DNA from: Pyronema omphalodes
Lineage: Eukaryota; Ascomycota; Pezizomycetes; Pezizales; Pyronemataceae
Length of the DNA stretch: 64,000 nt
NCBI GenBank assembly: GCA_024516155.1
Contig: JAJJXM010000014.1
Coordinates: 496,001-560,000 of the forward strand
Direction of reading: 5' to 3'
In this document: in pieces, positions 12,592 to 22,134 of the stretch
Numbering within the stretch: position 1 is the stretch's first letter
Layout of the letters: every line of letters starts with the position of its first letter
Made by a program: the position numbers and the translations under genes
Notes under the pieces: generated by a model
What the model was told of the DNA's origin: nothing
The model's input: only the letters and a program-made list of their open reading frames with translations
Database searches by the model: none

Positions 12592-14617
12592 ATCATTTCA
12601 TCGCCGCCTCATTGGGGGGATCCATGGCCGCACCACAACGAGAATAGCCGCACACCCGCCCCCGCTCTCTGGTGGCTTTCTGTTGCCGCCTGGTGGCTAT
12701 CTGATGATCTGCTAGTCAGCGGAGGCAGGTGTTAACCACGTGGAAGGATTCTACATAGTACAGCTTCTAGAAGGCTGGGGAGCTTTCTTGGGACTCTAGC
12801 ACAACCGGAGCACAGCCTCACCACCATAGCCCGGACGGTGGACCCACCTCCGGAATAGAGAAGCTAAGAGAACAGGTCTACTTCTCATCTCCCGGTCTCG
12901 GTTGTTTTGCAGCCGCGGCCCGTATAAAATTAATAGACAAGTATGGGTTCAATATGGATATCGTAACTACTGATGAATCGGTTCCTTCCTCTCTTCACAT
13001 TGTATCGATGCAGTCAAGACGGTGAAACATTTTGGAAAACAAACCCTATCTATTACCTCTGATATATATATCCAAACATATATTCCACAGTCCATCAAAT
13101 ACACCCCAACTCAAAGCAGCACTTATAATCCTTCTGTACCCCACAAAGAGAACCCAACCAACCCAGCACCACGACCCATCACGTGAGGCGGCCTACTGGC
13201 ATACGTAACCCCAGGGAAATCATAAGGCTAGATAGACTTCTAGACCTCACCTAAATTCTAATACCGAGGACCCTGACTCTAAAACATCCATTCTAGTGCC
13301 TGGCTTGGTGAAACGATTCGATCTATGGTGTCCGTACAAAGGGTCCTGTCTGATGACTCCTTGCATGTGCTTGGGACCTTGGGTTACGGTAAGGTACTCG
13401 GTTGTATCACTGGGATGGAATTTTGTCTCCCTATCCTGTACATATAACTACAGATGCCAAGACTATTGCTTTTCATGGAGTAGCGAATGGGTTTTTGACG
13501 GTTGTGGTTGAATTGGGTATTATGGGGTTTTGAAAACATTTAGATTGTTCTCTTGGGAGATCTTGGAGGTTATGGACGTTATGGTGACACTGTTGATATG
13601 TACGAATTGTATACATAGACTGTTTGCTGGGAGGTTTTTGGTAGTTGCCCCTTGTTAGATGTTTCTCCAGGATCTTGCAGATCAGATCCGGCTGAGTCGG
13701 CTTATACCTGAATGTTGGATATGCGTTTGAATGAGATAATACAGCAAGGCACAGCGATCCAACGGTAACCCAACGGCAAGATTTTATCCGAAGTGGAGAT
13801 GTGCTATGAAGAAGCCAAAGAGTTTGCCAAGAGTGGAGATGTGTTACAGAAAAGTCAAGAAGTCTTACACTGCGTCATTTATTAATAACCTTAAAGGAAA
13901 ATCTGTGCAAATTCTCTCAAACTTTGTGTGTAATTACAAGTGTTATAAAGAATGAATCAAGGTAGCCAAATTTCTTGGGAATGGAAATTGAAATGGGTAG
14001 ATGAGTACCTCTTTTTTATTTCAATGAATACAGCAGCCACTGGGGAGAAGAATATCAACAAACACCACAGCTGAAAATTGAGGTATGCTGCATCAAGTTG
14101 AATTGTGAGCAAACCCAGAGCTATACACAGGTATTGATGGTCCTGAAATATAACTCAGTTATGCCCTTTCTCGAGTGTCGAACCTGAAAATTAGGTGATC
14201 GTCGCATAATTCCAGAAGTTCCAGAACTGCATCTTGTGCATCCCGCGCAGATGACGTCTGCGGCTCTTTCACCAGTAAGCTCGCATTCACCCGCACCCAA
14301 TGGCGCCATAGCATCCGACCCAATCTGGAGGCGAAAATGTCCGGATTCGCTCAAAGCCCAGCCAAGCCGCCAAGCCTCCATAAATCCATTGGTCAATCTC
14401 TCCTCATCCCAGTATTCTTAGCTAATCCTTTCTGGGTAAAGCAAGCTTCCATTCCAATCCGACAGTTGCCTCGCGGCGCATAACTTCTCTGTTCCTCCCA
14501 CACTTCCTCTTCCATACCTTAATTTCGCCTTTGCGGCTTGACGCCCTCCTACTCTATACTCTACTTCTGCTCGAAAAAAAGAAGACTCATCAATCTACAA
14601 AACCACAACACCCGTGA

Positions 14618-17012
14618 ATGCAGAAGACCACCATCCGCAGAGGCGCACTACGTCATGGCTCACTCAATGGAGGAGGCCACTTTCAGAAACTTGCAAAGCT
14701 AGGTTTAATGGCTATTTCGAATCTTCCGAGACTTACCGATGCACGTCCTACTTTTATTTCTGAGGCCTGGATAAAGACTATTGAAGAAGGCGAGAGCCCG
14801 GAAGACTCGAGCTTTTGGTTGTATTTTGGTGTCGCCTTTACTTTGGTTGTGCTCGGTGGTGTGTTTGCTGGTTTGACCTTGGGGTGAGTTGTTCTTTTTG
14901 TTGCTCCGATCTTTGCTTTGTCGGGTTTCTGCGTCGCTTCGTTGTGTCGTTCCACCGATGCGCACTTTGTTACGCTTCACCTGTGGCTTTTTGCGAGCTG
15001 CGTCCTACCCACCGGCGATATGCGACGCGTCTCTTTCGGTATGTTTCAGTATTTTAATAAGCTAACATTTTCACAGACTCATGGGACAGGATGAGATTTA
15101 TCTCCAAGTAATTGAGCAATCCGGCGACGAAAAAGAACGACGCAACGCTACTAAAGTCCTAAATCTATTGAAGCGTGGAAAACATTGGGTTCTTGTCACT
15201 TTACTCCTTAGCAATGTCATCACCAACGAAACCCTTCCAATTGTTCTCGATAGAAGTCTAGGAGGTGGCTGGCCTGCCGTTTTGAGTAGTACTGTTCTTA
15301 TTGGTAGGTTACCTGCGATATCGCATCGAGTCTATGCAATTCCTATGAGCCTCATAGCTTGCGACGCGCGGCCATTGGCTTGGGATTTCTTGGAATTGCA
15401 AAAGGCTAACACTAAATTCAACTAGTCATCTTTGGTGAAATCATCCCCCAGTCAGTTTGTGTTCGATATGGATTAGGCGTCGGCGCGCTATTTTCTCCGT
15501 GAGTAGTTCATTCTGGTAACTCCATTTCGAGCTCGTAATGGAAATAGGGATAGTGAATCGATTAGCTAATATTTTGATATCCATAGATTCGTACTCTTCT
15601 TAATGTACTTAATGTACCCCGTTGCATACCCCACAGCGTTACTACTCGACTACATTCTCGGAGAAGACCACGGTACCGTTTACAAAAAGGCTGGTCTCAA
15701 AACCCTCGTTACTCTCCACAAATCCCTCGGCCCTCACCCGGGTGAGCGCTTGAACCAAGATGAGGTCACCATCATCTCCGCCGTCTTGGACCTTAAGGAA
15801 AAGCCCGTCGGCGCCATCATGACTCCCATCAAAGACGTATTTACCATGTCCTCCGATACTCTTCTAGATGAAGAAACTATGGCACAGATTCTCTCCGCAG
15901 GTTACTCCCGTATCCCTATTCACGCACCCGGCGAACCTACCAATTTCGTTGGTATGTTGTTAGTGAAAGTCTTGATTACATACGACCCTGAAGACGCTCG
16001 TCCGGTTTCTTCTTTCCCTCTTGCCACTCTCCCTGAAACTGCCGAAGACACCTCCTGTCTCGACATTATCAACTTCTTCCAAGAAGGAAAATCGCACATG
16101 GTCCTCGTATCTGAATACCCTGGTGAAAACCATGGTGCTTTGGGAGTTGTTACTCTTGAGGATGTTATTGAGGAACTCATTGGCGAAGAAATTGTCGACG
16201 AGAGCGATGTTTTTATCGATGTCACCAAAGCTATCCGTCGTTTACACCCCTCCCCTTTCGCGCTTAGTTCCGCGACAAAGAGACAGATATCTGCTACGTA
16301 CATCTCCCGGAATGCAGACCCTGAAGTCATTGCTCAAACTGCTAGTGCTGTTGCCTCTACGGCGAATCCAGACACCTCCACCGATCTTTTGATCACCAGT
16401 TCGGGCATCACAACTGGCCCTGTGGACCCTGAGCTTCATCACAGTCTCGAAGCCGCTATGGCTAGAGGCAGAAAGGGATCTGGTGCAAGACTCGCAGGAT
16501 TGTCGGATGATGTCATTGCACACCTTACTTTAGGTCCCGCCAACGTCGCAGTTAGACCCAGGGAAACAACCAGTAAGACTGTTAAGATCAAGCACGTAGA
16601 GGGAGGTGGACGGAAAAGTGAAGATTTACTAATAAGCCATAACAATAACTCTGGCTATGGATCTCGGTATACATCTTCAGGATATGCCTCTGATTCCGGC
16701 CATGGAACAGCCGCTCTTGGTGCCGCTAAATTTGATGGTGCGGCGGATAATGCTGGACCGGCTTTCGTTGCTGTCGCTAGAAATGGTGATGCTGATATTA
16801 AAGGTCTTAAGAAAAAAGCTAGAACGGGAAGTTTGATTGAAAGAACTGATGTCAAATATGGCATCCCGAAAACGGTTATTGAAACTACTAGTAGTGATGA
16901 TGAAAGTGCGGGCTCTAGCTCCCCGCCTGCAAGTAGAAAATCTGGCTCTAGAGGCTCGGGTCATGGAAGAACTCATAGTGATGAATTGAGTCCGCTTTTG
17001 AGTAAAAAATAG
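14618..17012 (+). CDS. MAM3: CNNM/Mam3-type DUF21-CBS membrane protein
   Basis: Four exons (14618-14883, 15077-15303, 15426-15498, 15587-17012) give 663 aa. The DUF21/CNNM transmembrane domain spans about residues 65-210. It includes [18 protein letters not shown], reconstituted exactly across intron 1, then [24 protein letters not shown] and several hydrophobic helices. A CBS pair follows (about 265-400; [35 protein letters not shown]). A long low-complexity tail ends in [10 protein letters not shown], matching the acidic dileucine [DE]xxxLL sorting signal. In yeast, Mam3 is a vacuolar membrane protein linked to Mg/Mn/Co handling; vacuolar location here is inferred. The start at 14618 is the first in-frame ATG, and an internal Met at 14708 is an alternative. 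A GACGA(A/G) microsatellite begins about 90 nt after the stop. Confidence 0.93.
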
Positions 17013-19539
17013 GGGCGGCGGTAGTAGGCGGGTTGTAAGCCTGGATTGAATGCATATGCTTGGGATAATGGGAATAGGAATGAAATAAAGGATGGTTAAA
17101 TGAATGAAGACGAAGACGAGGACGAGGACGAAGACGAAAGCGAAGGAGAACACGAACGCGAAGACAATGATGGATAAATATTAGGACGAAGACAAAGCTG
17201 ATGGATACTTTCTTTCTTTCTTTTCTCTGTTTGTTTGTTTGTTGAATAACTATCACTTATATAGTTAACTATAGCATATGAAATTTTTTTTTTTTTCTGT
17301 AATGCCTTGTTTTTACTTTTTTTTTTTTAGTTTTTATATTACTACTTGCTTACTTGGTTGGTTGATTGCTTGATTGCTTGGATGATTGCTTGGTTGGTTG
17401 TTACTTTACGTTCTCTATCTTTTTTTTTGATGCGTTTTTTTTTAGTGGAAGTTGGCTTGGGCATTGGAGTGGAAGTTGGCTTGCTTGCTGCGTGCTGTAT
17501 GCATGCATATTAGCTGGAGTAGGAACTATGAAAGGTGCAGATGCAGATGCATATCAGCTGGATGATGCAGATGAAAGATGCAACATGATAAATAGGAAAT
17601 AGGAAATAGGAAATAGGACAGAAGATGGAAGATAAGATACATGCAGGAATCATGAAAAAAATGAGGCAGGGAAAAGATAAAATCCTGGATAAATGTTGAA
17701 AATAAATTTTTTATTCATTAGGTATCGTATATCGTATATTGTATATCGGGTGTCGTACATTGGATATCGTGCACTGGGTATCGTATATCGTGCATTGGAT
17801 ATCGTATATCGTGCATTGGATATCGTATACTTTGATAACAGGGGAACTAAACTTTATTGGATAATGTTATTAGATAATGTTTACTTTTACTTTACTTCTC
17901 TATATCTATGATCTATATCCTGGCAAGATTCTGGGAAGTGTTGAATTGATGCTGGATTGATGATGCTGGATATGGGGTTCTGATATATCATACATATATT
18001 CGAAAAACTAGAATTGATACATCTTCCTTTCCTTTCTTCTGCATTATTCTTAGGAACTTCGCTTCTGTATTTTACCTCTTTGTTGTCCTATTTGTGTTTG
18101 ATGTTGCCAGGAAAGGGTTCGAAAATTATTTTCATGCCGGAATGAGCCGGGGAATGATAAAATACAGAGTAAAAGGATGTGGATGTTGAAAATAAAGTTG
18201 TGTATTATCATGTTGAATATTATTTAAACCTTGAACCTTGATGAAAAAGGGGAAGATAAATTGGGTTTACTTGGGTTTATTTTATCGCTGTCGTATCTGT
18301 GGACTATAAGTATCATCAGCACCATCTTCCTGAAGTTAAAATACCTACACTTGACTTCACGCAAAGTTGTAAAACAAAAGCAAAAATTAACCCCTATTTC
18401 CGTCGATCTCTGCAGAAGCTAAATATCCCTGGTATATAGTTACATGGGGTTTGAATATGGGGTTTGAATATGGGGTTTGAATACTTATACACACTTAAAT
18501 TGAAGTAAAGTCGAAGCAAAGTCAAAGTAAAGTCGAAGTAAAGTCGAAGTAAAGTCGAAGTAAAGTCGAAGTAAAGTCGAAGCAGAATATAAATAAACTA
18601 CTGTTTCTGTTGATGCCTGCTGAAATGGTATATGGTATATGAGATTTTGTACCTAGTGTTGCCTTTTAAGCCTTTTAAGCCTTTTAAGCTTTTTCGTTGA
18701 CTCTGGCTTCTTTCTGTTAGTTTCCATAATGTTACCCTCGAGCAAAACTTCTAAAATCAAATCCCATATACCGAGGCAGAGCTGCGGAGAAAGGTAAATC
18801 CCGCATTGCAAAAAATGTATAGATGTTACAAAAATAATTTTAGATATCACCAGTCATATTGTTCATCAGTATCGTTCATCAGTATCGTTCATCAGTATCG
18901 TTCATCAGTATCGTTCATCAGTATCGTTCATCAGTATCGTTCATCAGTATCGTTCATCAGTATCGTTCATCAGTATCGTTCATCAGTATCGTTCATCAGT
19001 ATCGTTCATCATTATAGATACGTTGATGAAATAAAAGGCTATGTAGTTGGTTATATTTATATTAGCTGCATACATAGGGTAATGCTGGATTGAGTATGTA
19101 TGTTGGATTGGGGGGGGGGGGGGGGGGGTAGTTTTTGATGATGTGCTGGATTGATGGTTGCTTTGATGGATTGCTTCATCTGACTCCACCTCTTTCCTAC
19201 CTTTCTATCCGGATTTCGTGGACCATCACTCACCGAAGTTCGAACACCAAGTTTAAACATGAAGTTCGAATACCTAATTCAAATCAAAATCGAATCAAAA
19301 ATCAAATTTAAAGTTTAAAATCAAACATCCGTTTTGATACATCTTCCTTTCCTCCTTTTTTCCTTTCATCCATTCCCCCATTTTTTTGCCTTTCCTTTGT
19401 TGTTAATTTTCTATCTTCCATCTTCCATCTTCCACCTTTTCGGGCTTTTCTAACAAAACTTTTAAATCAAAGTCAAACCCTCATCTGTCCTCATCTAATA
19501 CAACACAACACAACAAAATCTTTTTTCCGCCAAAAAACA
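17013..19539. repeat. Dense mini/microsatellite tract
   Basis: No gene is seen. Tandem arrays include GACGA(A/G) at about 17104-17155, GTTTG near 17229-17243, TTGGTTGATTGC units at about 17353-17402, and AAATAGG at about 17588-17617. Others are ATATCGTGCATTGG-like units at about 17720-17825, GGGTTTGAATAT(G) at about 18447-18482, AAGTCGAAGTAA (12 nt) at about 18505-18583, and CCTTTTAAG at about 18661-18689. The 13-bp array at 18861-19016 and a run of 19 G at 19110-19128 complete the set. Confidence 0.8.
18861..19016. repeat. 13-bp minisatellite, 11 perfect copies plus a partial
   Basis: The unit GTTCATCAGTATC is repeated head-to-tail eleven times without a mismatch (18861-19003), followed by a degenerate twelfth copy (GTTCATCATTATA). 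Because 13 is not a multiple of 3, all frames stay open through it with a 13-residue period. There are no spacers, so it is not a CRISPR-like array. Confidence 0.95.
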
Positions 19540-20592
19540 ATGAAAGTCATCGTCGACTACCCCGTTATGCAACCCGGGCCTCCTGTCGTCGCCATAATAC
19601 CCGACCCTACCATCACCACCATCACCACCACCATACCAATACCATTCCCCAGTGGCATCGTCACGACCGCCGACATAATACCATCGTCGTCTATAAGTAC
19701 CGGGACAGCAACAACGACAACAGCATCGTCATCATCGTCATCATCATTTTCTCCACTCATAACCACCGGCCCAGCAACAACAACAGCAACAGCATCATCA
19801 TCATCATCGTCGCCATCATCACTAATAACCACAATACCCACAATACCCACAACCACAAGGTCAACAACAACACTGGCACCTATTATATTAACTATACTCA
19901 CAACCATCATAACTACAATTACACCCACGATATCGATTCCCGTCTCTTCACCCACCTCCACGATAACAACAACAACAACAACGATATACTTTTCTAGCAC
20001 GTTCCCAGTCCCGCTACTCAGCACGTTGTCCAGCACGTTGTCCAGCACATTATCCAGCACATTTCCCAGCACATTGCCCAGCACATTGCCCAGCACATTG
20101 CCCAGCACATTGCCCAGCACATTGTCCAGCACATTGTCCAGCACATTGCCCAGCACATTATCCAGCACATTATCCAGCACATTATCCAGCACATTGTCCA
20201 GCACATTCCCAATTCCGCTCCCCAGCAGCCAAATCCCAATCCTCAGTCCAACTATACCTACCCCCAACCCGATACCCACCCCCATACCCAACCCGATACC
20301 CACTCCCAAGCTCACAATAACAACAAGAACAACAAGAACAAGAATAACAACAATCCCCATCCCCACACGCAACCCAATCCACTTCCCCAAACCCAACTCC
20401 AGCTCCAACCATCCAATCCCCAAACCAAAACCAACAACACCAGCAGACAACCTAGAATATATCCTCGGAATGTTCGCATTAGTTATAATGATATTCTCGG
20501 TGACGATTGGGATGATTTGTCTAGAGTGTGGTGATCCTTTTAGCGCTCGCTTTTGGCGGGAGAAAAGGTGGTGGAGTGGGAGGGAATTTTGA
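19540..20592 (+). CDS. Ser/Thr/Pro-rich repeat protein with C-terminal TM segment (hypothetical)
   Basis: This is an uninterrupted 350-residue frame. The start lies in a typical fungal leader (CA-rich, CCAAAAAACAATG). Residues about 25-300 are almost entirely Ser, Thr, Pro and Ile, typical of a heavily O-glycosylated wall-associated stalk. They include a PSTL/SSTL tetrapeptide array encoded by a CC(C)AGCACATT(G/A) 12-nt repeat at about 20016-20205. The C-terminus changes character: about 305-330 form a hydrophobic helix (ILGMFALVIMIFSVTIGMI) followed by a basic Trp-rich tail (RFWREKRWWSGREF). The N-terminus (MKVIVDYPV) is not a convincing signal peptide, so topology is unclear or an upstream exon is missing. 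The antisense frame over 19557-20450 is open because of the repeats. No homologue is recognised. Confidence 0.6.
   Translation: MKVIVDYPVMQPGPPVVAIIPDPTITTITTTIPIPFPSGIVTTADIIPSSSISTGTATTTTASSSSSSSFSPLITTGPATTTATASSSSSSPSSLITTIPTIPTTTRSTTTLAPIILTILTTIITTITPTISIPVSSPTSTITTTTTTIYFSSTFPVPLLSTLSSTLSSTLSSTFPSTLPSTLPSTLPSTLPSTLSSTLSSTLPSTLSSTLSSTLSSTLSSTFPIPLPSSQIPILSPTIPTPNPIPTPIPNPIPTPKLTITTRTTRTRITTIPIPTRNPIHFPKPNSSSNHPIPKPKPTTPADNLEYILGMFALVIMIFSVTIGMICLECGDPFSARFWREKRWWSGREF
20016..20205 (+). repeat. 12-nt coding repeat (PSTL units)
   Basis: About sixteen consecutive 12-nt units of the form (C/T)CCAGCACATT(G/A) or close variants encode P/S-S-T-L. Units differ mainly at one C/T and one G/A position. 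The period is a multiple of three, so copy-number change would lengthen or shorten the protein without a frameshift. Confidence 0.9.
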
Positions 20593-22134
20593 AGCTGGGG
20601 GGGGGGGGGGGAGATAGGAGCGGGGGGATGGATTATGGGATTAATAATGGATAATGGATAATGGATACATAAAATACCTGCGGTGATGGGTCATGGTTAA
20701 TGCTAATGAATATGGTAACGGTACTGGTAACGGTAACGGTAATGAATATGGTAATGAATATGGTAATGGCACTGTTAATGCCCTGGTAATAGTAAATAGT
20801 ACATAGTAGATACACCACTGATGGCTGTACTCTGATCTTGGGTTTTCAAAAACAATCAAATTTTCTTAATGCATGAAGGAATAAATTGTTTTTTTTGTAT
20901 GAATTTAAACGGTAGCTGTAACTGTAGTTGTAATCTGTATCTGTAACTGTAACTGTAGTTGTAACTATAACTAAAGCTGTAACTGTGGCTGTAACTGTAT
21001 TTCTAGTTAAAGCTTGGTGTATATGATATAAGAGTAGGGATACAGACGAGACGAGACGTCTCAAGACTTTTCGAGACTTGTAGATGGTATACTCCATAGG
21101 GCAAAAATATGCCAAATTAAGTAAGATGAGAATTTTTTCCTACTATCCGCTAATTACTCTTCCCGGTAAATCTGTTTACCAAGGGTAAGAATCGACTTCT
21201 TAGTAAAACTTCTTCGGCAGTACGTATATATTGCTCATCAAGAGCCTAGAAGGGACTTTGTAGAGTCTGAGGATTAGGAGGTAAATCGAGGAGGAGGAGG
21301 AAGAGTATAAGTATTGGGACAGGTAATATATACTGCGGAATTGTTACTTCGCTCGTAGTTTCATGAAGATCTTTTCTCCTTCAAAGTCTCGAGACTTACG
21401 AGACTGAAATCCCACGAGACAAGACGTCTCGAGCCCAATGCAGGTCTCGTCTCGTCTCGTCTCGTATCGTGTGCGTCCCTATATAAGAATACCGTATCAA
21501 CGACCAAACAAAAAATAAAATCGCCATTACCCCCTCCCTACCCCCTACCCCCAACCCCCTACCACCGAGCTACTATAGCATAGCATATTATCACATCACA
21601 ACTTTCCCCAACACAAGTCACCTTAACCCAACATATTATTCCACTTCAAAAAAAAAAATAATAAAGCAAAAAAAAAAAAAAAAGAAAAAAAAATTAATAT
21701 CCCATTCCTATGTATGATGTATCTCTAGATAGATCCTTATAATCAATGATAGCTAATGAAAATCCCTCTATGTGGATACACAAAAAAAAAGAGCAAAAAA
21801 GCAAAAGAAAAAAAAAGCAAAAAAGAGGCAAGAGGGAGCAAAAAAAAACAAGCAATTCCGCATATTTCCTCTTTGAAAAAATCCCTATCCTATTTGCAGA
21901 AGTTCACGAAACTACAAGGTATAACATCACAGCAACTCCAATCAAAAAAAAAGAAAATGAAAACAAGACACCATTAACTCCAATCCCAGCAGTTACAAAA
22001 CTTCTAACCCCAACTTTGCCTTAGACTCCTTCCAATCTAATCCCTACAACTTGACGATATCACCCATCTTTGCCCATTTACTCCTCATAACTCCAGAAAA
22101 ATCGCCCTCAGTAACCCCTCGCTCCTTCACTTCT
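20593..22134. other. Intergenic; satellites, a hAT-like MITE and A-rich tracts
   Basis: Contents in order are a run of 15 G (20597-20611), GGATAAT units (about 20646-20668), and GGTAACGGTAATGAATAT units (about 20712-20770). A degenerate TGTAACTGTAGT array follows (about 20910-21000), then the MITE at 21035-21481 and long A-rich tracts (21650-21700, 21780-21860). Nothing coding is convincing. Confidence 0.6.
21035..21481. mobile_element. Non-autonomous hAT-like element (MITE), 447 bp
   Basis: The left end reads TAGGGATACAGACGAGACG. The reverse complement of the right end reads TAGGGACGCACACGATACG. Over the terminal 23 nt, 19 positions match. The flanks are TATAAGAG (left) and TATAAGAA (right), a 7/8 match for an 8-bp target-site duplication. 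That length, and the TAGGG terminus, are typical of hAT transposons. Subterminal GAGAC/GTCTC motifs are dense at both ends, as expected of transposase-binding repeats. No transposase frame is present, so an autonomous partner elsewhere would be needed. Confidence 0.75.

Larger units (their letters stand above)
12027..14617. other. Intergenic region between cdk1 and the CNNM-type gene
   Basis: The interval contains the cdk1 leader and promoter (about 12027-13000). There is a TATAAAATTAATA stretch near 12921 and a two-copy ~40-nt direct repeat beginning AGTGGAGATGTG(C/T)TA at about 13791 and 13832. A weak coding-like fragment at about 13266-13540 is discussed in the findings. No confident gene is present. 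Confidence 0.5.

Noticed and set aside
16677..17256. Antisense frames over the CNNM 3' end
   Set aside because: They are shadows of the coding tail and of the GACGA microsatellite after it.
18861..19016. CRISPR-like regular array
   Set aside because: Units are contiguous 13-mers with no spacers, in a eukaryotic context.
19557..20450. Long antisense frame opposite the Ser/Thr-rich gene
   Set aside because: It is composed of Val/Leu/Gly/Asp repeats that mirror the sense repeats, and it has no start context or terminal domains.
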